Under the pieces are notes generated by a model. The model was not told where the DNA came from, did not search any database, and saw only the letters and a list, made by a program, of their open reading frames with translations. 64,000 bases of DNA from Streptomyces sp. CB02058 (GTDB taxonomy: Bacteria > Actinomycetota > Actinomycetes > Streptomycetales > Streptomycetaceae), in NCBI RefSeq assembly GCF_001905505.1, contig NZ_LIPG01000008.1:248001-312000 (forward strand). The letters run 5' to 3'. Positions 59,879 to 64,000 of this stretch are shown piece after piece. Both the position numbers and the translations under genes were made by a program. How positions within the stretch are numbered: the stretch's first letter is position 1; each line of letters begins with the position of its first letter.

Positions 59879-60334
59879 CTACGCCTCCTCGGGCAGCTCC
59901 CCGACCCGGTTCTCCCATTTGGTGGAGAGCACGACCGTCGTCCGGGTGCGGGAGACCCCCTTGGTGCCGCTGAGCCTGCGGATGGTCTTCTCCAGCCCGT
60001 CCACGTCGCCGACCCGGACCTTGAGCATGAACGAGTCGTCGCCCGCGATGAACCAGCAGTCCTCGATCTCGGCGAGGTCCTTCAGCCGGTGCGCGACGTC
60101 CTCGTGGTCCGCCGCGTCGGAGAGTGAGATGCCGATCAGCGCGGTGACGCCCAGTCCGAGCGACGCGGCGTCGACGGTCGCGCGGTAGCCGGTGATGACC
60201 CCGGCGGTTTCCAGCCGGTTGATGCGGTCGGTGACGCTGGGCCCGGAGAGCCCGACGAGCCGCCCCAGCTCGGCATACGAGGCCCTGCCGTTCTCTCTGA
60301 GGGCCTGGATGAGCTGCCTGTCCACCGCGTCCAT
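59879..60334 (-). CDS. Lrp/AsnC-family regulator, 151 aa
   Basis: N-terminal HTH (VDRQLIQALRENGRASYAELGRLVGLSGPSVTDRINRLE) and a RAM ligand domain (about 65-140; GDDSFMLKVRVGDVDGLEKTI). ATG 60334 is preferred: GGAAGG is about 10 nt upstream, whereas ATG 60352 has none. Sits between mqnE and ubiX and could respond to an aromatic amino acid or menaquinone intermediate (inference). Confidence 0.92.
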   Translation of the reverse strand: MDAVDRQLIQALRENGRASYAELGRLVGLSGPSVTDRINRLETAGVITGYRATVDAASLGLGVTALIGISLSDAADHEDVAHRLKDLAEIEDCWFIAGDDSFMLKVRVGDVDGLEKTIRRLSGTKGVSRTRTTVVLSTKWENRVGELPEEA

Positions 60335-60468
60335 ATGACTGAAACCTTCCATTGTTCAGCAGTACCGCGAGTTTACGTGTAGAATTTAAGGCGCAACAGG
60401 GGTTACACCCTGCAAATCTTTCCCATCAGCCAAGAAACGCTTTCGAATCTTCAGGAGTGAACGACACC

Positions 60469-60606
60469 GTGTACTCGATCGAGATGGCCTACGCCCGGAT
60501 GCGCGAGCTGCAGGACCTGGCCAACCGCTCGCGTGCCCATCAGCCCGCCGCCGCCCTGCGCGTCGACAGGACCCGCGCCCCGCGCGTGGGCAGGAAGAAG
60601 CGCTGA
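60469..60606 (+). CDS. Small basic protein, 45 aa
   Basis: A short, arginine-rich product (YSIEMAYARMRELQDLANRS, ending RAPRVGRKKR) between divergent menaquinone-pathway genes. Its stop is 10 nt from the convergent ubiX stop. GTG 60469 with AGGAG about 11 nt upstream; a GTG at 60457 and ATG 60484 are alternatives. The region upstream is AT-rich with a TAGAAT -10-like box (60380-60385). No family recognised beyond its plausible conservation in Streptomyces. Confidence 0.6.
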   Translation: MYSIEMAYARMRELQDLANRSRAHQPAAALRVDRTRAPRVGRKKR

Positions 60607-60616
60607 CCCCACCGCG

Positions 60617-61300
60617 TCAGTCCCGGGAGGCGCCACCGAGCTCCCCCTCCCACCGGCGGTACAGCTGGTGCGGCACTCCCGCCGCGTCCAGCACCCGCCC
60701 CGCGACGAAGTCCACCAGATCCTGGATGTGCGTCGCACCCGCGTAGAACGCCGGAGAGGCGGGCAGCACCACGGCGCCCGCCTCGTCGAGCGCCACCATC
60801 TGCTTCAGCGTCTGACCGCTGAGCGGGGTCTCGCGCACCGCCACGACCAGCTTCCGCCGCTCCTTGAGCGTCACGCTCGCGGCCCGCTGCAGCAGGTCCT
60901 TCGAAAGCCCCAGCGCCACCCCGGCCACGCAAGCCGTCGAGGCCGGCACGATGAGCATCCCCTTGGCCGGGTACGACCCCGAGGAGGGCCCGGCCGCGAG
61001 ATCGCCCGCCGCCCAGTGGCGTACGCCGCCGATGTCCGGCCGGAAGGTGTCCGGCTTCCCGTCCGCGCCCCGCGCCAGCCAGGCCCGCAGATCGTCCTGC
61101 CAGTGGGCGTCGCGGAAGGCGATGCCCGTCTCGTCCAGGAGCGTCAGCCGCGAGGCGCGGCTGACCACCAGATCGACGCTCTCCCCCGCGGCCAGCAGTC
61201 CGCGCAGCACCGATGCCGCGAAGGGTGTGCCCGATGCGCCCGATACCCCGACAATCCAAGGCATGCGCTGCTGCTGACTCGCTGAAGTCCCGGCTCTCAC
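60617..61300 (-). CDS. UbiX-family flavin prenyltransferase
   Basis: Makes prenylated FMN needed by the UbiD-type decarboxylase downstream (mqnL). UbiX signature VGVSGASGTPFAASVL near the start, VSRASRLTLL, and PASTACVAGVALGLSKDLLQRAASVTLKERRKLVVAVRETPLS. I take GTG 61300 because TAGGCT ends exactly 7 nt upstream (leaderless), giving 227 residues; ATG 61264 (215 aa) is the alternative. Called MqnM-like in the menaquinone literature. Confidence 0.9.
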   Translation of the reverse strand: MRAGTSASQQQRMPWIVGVSGASGTPFAASVLRGLLAAGESVDLVVSRASRLTLLDETGIAFRDAHWQDDLRAWLARGADGKPDTFRPDIGGVRHWAAGDLAAGPSSGSYPAKGMLIVPASTACVAGVALGLSKDLLQRAASVTLKERRKLVVAVRETPLSGQTLKQMVALDEAGAVVLPASPAFYAGATHIQDLVDFVAGRVLDAAGVPHQLYRRWEGELGGASRD

Positions 61301-61395
61301 ACCGCCGAGCCTATCCGGCGCCCCGGCCCAGGAACTGAGCGAGGGCCCCCGCACGTTGCAACGGATGAGGGAACAGCCATGGACAGGGGGTGACC

Positions 61396-62001
61396 ATGAC
61401 GGTCACACGCACCGGCGTCACCGCACGGACCGTCACGGCCGGAGCGGTCATGCTCGGCTGGATCGCGCTGCTGTGGGTGCTGGAGGGCATCGACACGGCG
61501 ACGGGGAACTCCCTGGACACCTATGGCATCAGCCCGCGCGAGGCGTCCGAGCTCGCCGACATCGTGCCGTCCGCCTTCCTGCACAGCGGCTGGGAGCACG
61601 TGGCGTCCAACAGCGTCCCGCTGCTGGTCCTCGGCTTCATCGCGGCCCTCGGCGGGATACGCAGATTCGCCGCCGTCGTCCTCGTGGTGATCGTGACGTC
61701 CGGCCTCGGCGTCTGGCTCACCGCCCCGCCGAACACGGTGACGCTCGGCGCGTCCGGTGTGGTCTTCGGCCTGCTCGGCTATCTGCTGGTCCGCGGCTTC
61801 GTGGACCGGCGCCCGCTGGACATCCTGGTCGGCGTACTCATAGCCGCCGCCTACGGCTCCCTGCTCGTGGGCGTGCTGCCGACCGACTCCGGCATCAGCT
61901 GGCAGGGTCATCTCTTCGGCCTGGTGGGCGGGGTGGCGGCGGCGTTCGTCTTCCGCCGCCCCCGCCGCCCCCGGGACCCCGCGGGCTACGTCACGGTGTG
62001 A
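61396..62001 (+). CDS. Rhomboid-family intramembrane serine protease, 201 aa
   Basis: Six or so helices. Catalytic Ser in GASGVVFGLLGY (about 118) and His in WQGHLFGLVGG (about 171); Asn in the HVASNSVPLL segment. All three functional residues are present, so it should be active. GGGGG precedes ATG 61396. It is inserted opposite to the menaquinone genes. Substrate unknown. Confidence 0.87.
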   Translation: MTVTRTGVTARTVTAGAVMLGWIALLWVLEGIDTATGNSLDTYGISPREASELADIVPSAFLHSGWEHVASNSVPLLVLGFIAALGGIRRFAAVVLVVIVTSGLGVWLTAPPNTVTLGASGVVFGLLGYLLVRGFVDRRPLDILVGVLIAAAYGSLLVGVLPTDSGISWQGHLFGLVGGVAAAFVFRRPRRPRDPAGYVTV

Positions 62002-62010
62002 GGGGTCACC

Positions 62011-62922
62011 TCACGGCGTGAGGCCCCGCACCAGCAGGTCGAGCAGCGCGCAGGCGAACAGCGCGATCCCGATGAAACCGTTGACCGAGAAGAACGCCCT
62101 GTTCAGCCGGGACAGGTCGTGCGGCCGCACGACGCGGTGCTCGTACACGAAGGCCACGGCGACGATCGCCATGCCGATCCAGTAGAAGATCTCCGCGTCC
62201 GTCGCGAGGCCGAACCACACCAGCATCCCGGTCGTCACCACGTGGCAGACCCGCGCGCCCCACAGCGCGGCGGGGATGCCGAAGCGCGCGGGGAAGGAGA
62301 GCACACCGTGGGCCCGGTCCGCCTGCACGTCCTGGCAGGCGAAGATCAGGTCGAAGCCGCCGATCCAGATCCCGACGGCGAGCCCCAGGATCACCGCGTC
62401 CCACGACCAGCTTCCGGTCACCGCCAGCCAGGCGCCGATCGGGCCGATGGCCTGGGCGAGGCCCAGGATCGCGTGCGGGAAGTTCGTGAACCTCTTGCCG
62501 TACGGGTAGACCACCATCGGCACGACGGCGACCGGCGCCAGCGCCAGACAGAGCGGGTTGAGCAGGGCGGCGGCGCCGAGGAAGACGACGACGGCCACGA
62601 TCGCGCCGACCCACGCCGACTTCACCGAGACCGCGCCGGTCACCAGCTCACGGCCGGCGGTGCGCGGATTGCGGGCGTCGATCTCGCGGTCGATGATCCG
62701 GTTCGCCGCCATCGCGAAGGTGCGCAGACCGACCATCGCGACGGTGACGAGCAGCAGCCTGCCCCAGTGGATGTTGCTGTCCAGCTGGAACATCGCGGTC
62801 AGGGCGGCGATGTAGGCGAAGGGCAGCGCGAAGACCGAGTGCTCGATCATCACCAGCCGCAGGAACGCCTTGGTCCTGCCGGGCGACTGAGGCACCGCGG
62901 CTGCTGAGGCGGAGGCGCTCAC
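62011..62922 (-). CDS. mqnP: UbiA-family prenyltransferase, likely MqnP
   Basis: Integral membrane enzyme attaching the polyprenyl chain to the naphthoate-type head group of menaquinone. Aspartate-rich motifs ANRIIDREID (73-82) and DLIFACQDVQADRAHG (about 187-202) bind Mg-diphosphate. GTG 62922 overlaps the mqnL stop (GTGA) with AAGGAG upstream. Operon with mqnL; substrate by analogy with the Streptomyces futalosine cluster. Confidence 0.92.
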   Translation of the reverse strand: MSASASAAAVPQSPGRTKAFLRLVMIEHSVFALPFAYIAALTAMFQLDSNIHWGRLLLVTVAMVGLRTFAMAANRIIDREIDARNPRTAGRELVTGAVSVKSAWVGAIVAVVVFLGAAALLNPLCLALAPVAVVPMVVYPYGKRFTNFPHAILGLAQAIGPIGAWLAVTGSWSWDAVILGLAVGIWIGGFDLIFACQDVQADRAHGVLSFPARFGIPAALWGARVCHVVTTGMLVWFGLATDAEIFYWIGMAIVAVAFVYEHRVVRPHDLSRLNRAFFSVNGFIGIALFACALLDLLVRGLTP

Positions 62923-64000
62923 AGACCGTACTCCTTCCACCGGCGGTCGACCTTCGCCGCCGTGTCCGGGTCGGACTCGACCATGTCCGGCCAGCCCCCG
63001 TCCCGGGTGTAGCCCTCCTGGGGCCACTTCTTCGTCGCGTCGATGCCCGCCTTCCCACCCCAGAACTGCTGGTAGGAAGCGTGGTCTAGGTGGTCGACCG
63101 GGCCTTCGGTGACGGTGAGGTCCCGGGCGTAGTCGGTGTTGCCGAGCGCCCGCCAGGCGACCTCGTGCAGATCGTGGACGTCGCAGTCGGAGTCCACGAC
63201 CACGACCAGCTTGGTCAGGGACATCATGTGGGCGCCCCAGATGGCGCTCATGACCTTCTGGGCGTGCTTCGGGTACTTCTTGTCGATCGAGACGATCGCG
63301 CAGTTGTGGAAGCCGCCCGCCTCCGGCAGGTGGTAGTCCACGATGTCCGGAACGATGATCTTGAGCAGCGGCAGGAAGAAGCGCTCGGTGGCGCGCCCCA
63401 GCGGGCCGTCCTCGGTCGGCGGCCGGCCGACCACGATCGACTGGATCAGCGGGCGCTTCCGCATCGTGACGCAGTCGATCTTCAGCGCGGGGAACGGTTC
63501 CTGCGGGGTGTAGAAGCCGGTGTGGTCGCCGAACGGCCCCTCGGGCAGCATCTCGCCCGGCTCCAGCCAGCCCTCGATGACGACCTCGGCCTGGGCGGGG
63601 ACCTGGAGCGGGACGGTCTTGCAGTCGACCATCTCGATCCGCTTGCCCTGGACGAAGCCGGCGAAGAGGTACTCGTCGATGTCCCCGGGCAGCGGCGCCG
63701 TGGAGGCGTACGTGACCGCCGGCGGCGCTCCGAAGGCGATGGCGACGGGCAGCTTCTCGCCGCGCCGGGCCGCGACCTGGTAGTGGTTGCGGCTGTCCTT
63801 GTGGATCTGCCAGTGCATGCCGATGGTGCGCTTGTCGTGGCGCTGCAGGCGGTAGAGCCCGAGGTTGCGGATGCCCGTCTCCGGGTCCTTGGTGTGCGTG
63901 AGGCCGAGGTTGAAGAAGGAGCCGCCGTCCTTCGGCCAGGTGAAGAGCGCGGGCAGCTGGTCGAGGTCCACGTCGTCGCCGGTGAGGACGACCTCCTGGA
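62919..64000 (-). CDS. mqnL: UbiD-family decarboxylase, likely MqnL (5' part off window)
   Basis: prFMN-dependent decarboxylase of the late futalosine menaquinone pathway. The reading frame stays open to base 64000 (QEVVLTGDDVDLDQLPALF), so the N-terminus lies outside. Visible UbiD features: the Mg/prFMN region NLGLTHTKDPETGIRNLGLYRLQ, KDSRNHYQVAARRGE, PFGDHTGFY and the conserved ERFFLPLLKI. Stop overlaps the mqnP start. It depends on the UbiX-like product at 60617. Confidence 0.95.
   Translation of the reverse strand, partial: QEVVLTGDDVDLDQLPALFTWPKDGGSFFNLGLTHTKDPETGIRNLGLYRLQRHDKRTIGMHWQIHKDSRNHYQVAARRGEKLPVAIAFGAPPAVTYASTAPLPGDIDEYLFAGFVQGKRIEMVDCKTVPLQVPAQAEVVIEGWLEPGEMLPEGPFGDHTGFYTPQEPFPALKIDCVTMRKRPLIQSIVVGRPPTEDGPLGRATERFFLPLLKIIVPDIVDYHLPEAGGFHNCAIVSIDKKYPKHAQKVMSAIWGAHMMSLTKLVVVVDSDCDVHDLHEVAWRALGNTDYARDLTVTEGPVDHLDHASYQQFWGGKAGIDATKKWPQEGYTRDGGWPDMVESDPDTAAKVDRRWKEYGL

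Overview
The window is very GC-rich and has the hallmarks of a Streptomyces chromosome: many GTG starts, an XRE/DUF5753 regulator paired with a DUF397 protein, F420 (FO synthase) and futalosine-menaquinone genes, and an IdeR/DmdR-type iron box. The genes look chromosomal throughout. I found no integrase, transposase, CRISPR array or prophage. Most calls are family recognition from the translated sequence; no database search was run.

Layout. 1-4.7 kb: a truncated acyl-CoA synthetase, tRNA-Arg(CCT), a small unknown protein and a secreted PL11 rhamnogalacturonan lyase preceded by a tandem 13-bp repeat. 4.7-11 kb: a likely conflict/defence locus. A two-gene unit encodes an EACC1-like adaptor and a 1571-residue caspase-like/P-loop/helical-repeat protein; divergent from it is a winged-helix + HNH nuclease, bracketed by ~64-bp direct repeats. 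11-19 kb: a zinc-ribbon membrane protein, a polytopic membrane protein, a D,D-carboxypeptidase with a huge disordered tail, a bacterial GOLPH3-like protein, and the XRE/DUF397 pair. 19.8-27 kb: a solute:sodium symporter, an ADP-ribosylglycohydrolase-fold protein that has lost its metal-binding aspartates, a TetR/SDR pair, an OYE/MerR divergent pair and an Rpn-like protein. 27-30.5 kb: FO synthase fbiC and a HAD hydrolase.

30.6-37.6 kb: a FadR-type regulator divergent from a tightly overlapping six-gene operon (transporter, DhaK-type kinase, RpiB-like, TIM-like, xylose-isomerase-like, 6PGDH-like). Its composition fits D-apionate catabolism through L-erythrulose to D-erythrose 4-phosphate. Apiose is a pectin sugar, so it fits thematically with the rhamnogalacturonan lyase.

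37.8-50.8 kb: a membrane protein, a class B PBP, an LLM-class oxidoreductase, an iron-box-controlled siderophore-interacting protein, an amino-acid permease, and a fatty-acid module (FadD, FadA2-like thiolase, FabG4-like reductase, HtdX-like MaoC dehydratase, TetR) with a shared operator motif. 51-58.5 kb: a secreted hydrolase; a minus-strand operon of three small proteins plus a PCMT-like methyltransferase, divergent from an XRE regulator and HD phosphohydrolase; a dicarboxylate symporter; a DUF4229 protein; an acetyltransferase. 58.6-64 kb: the menaquinone (futalosine) block with mqnE, an AsnC regulator, a 45-residue conserved-looking peptide, a ubiX-like gene, a rhomboid protein, a ubiA-like mqnP and a truncated ubiD-like mqnL.
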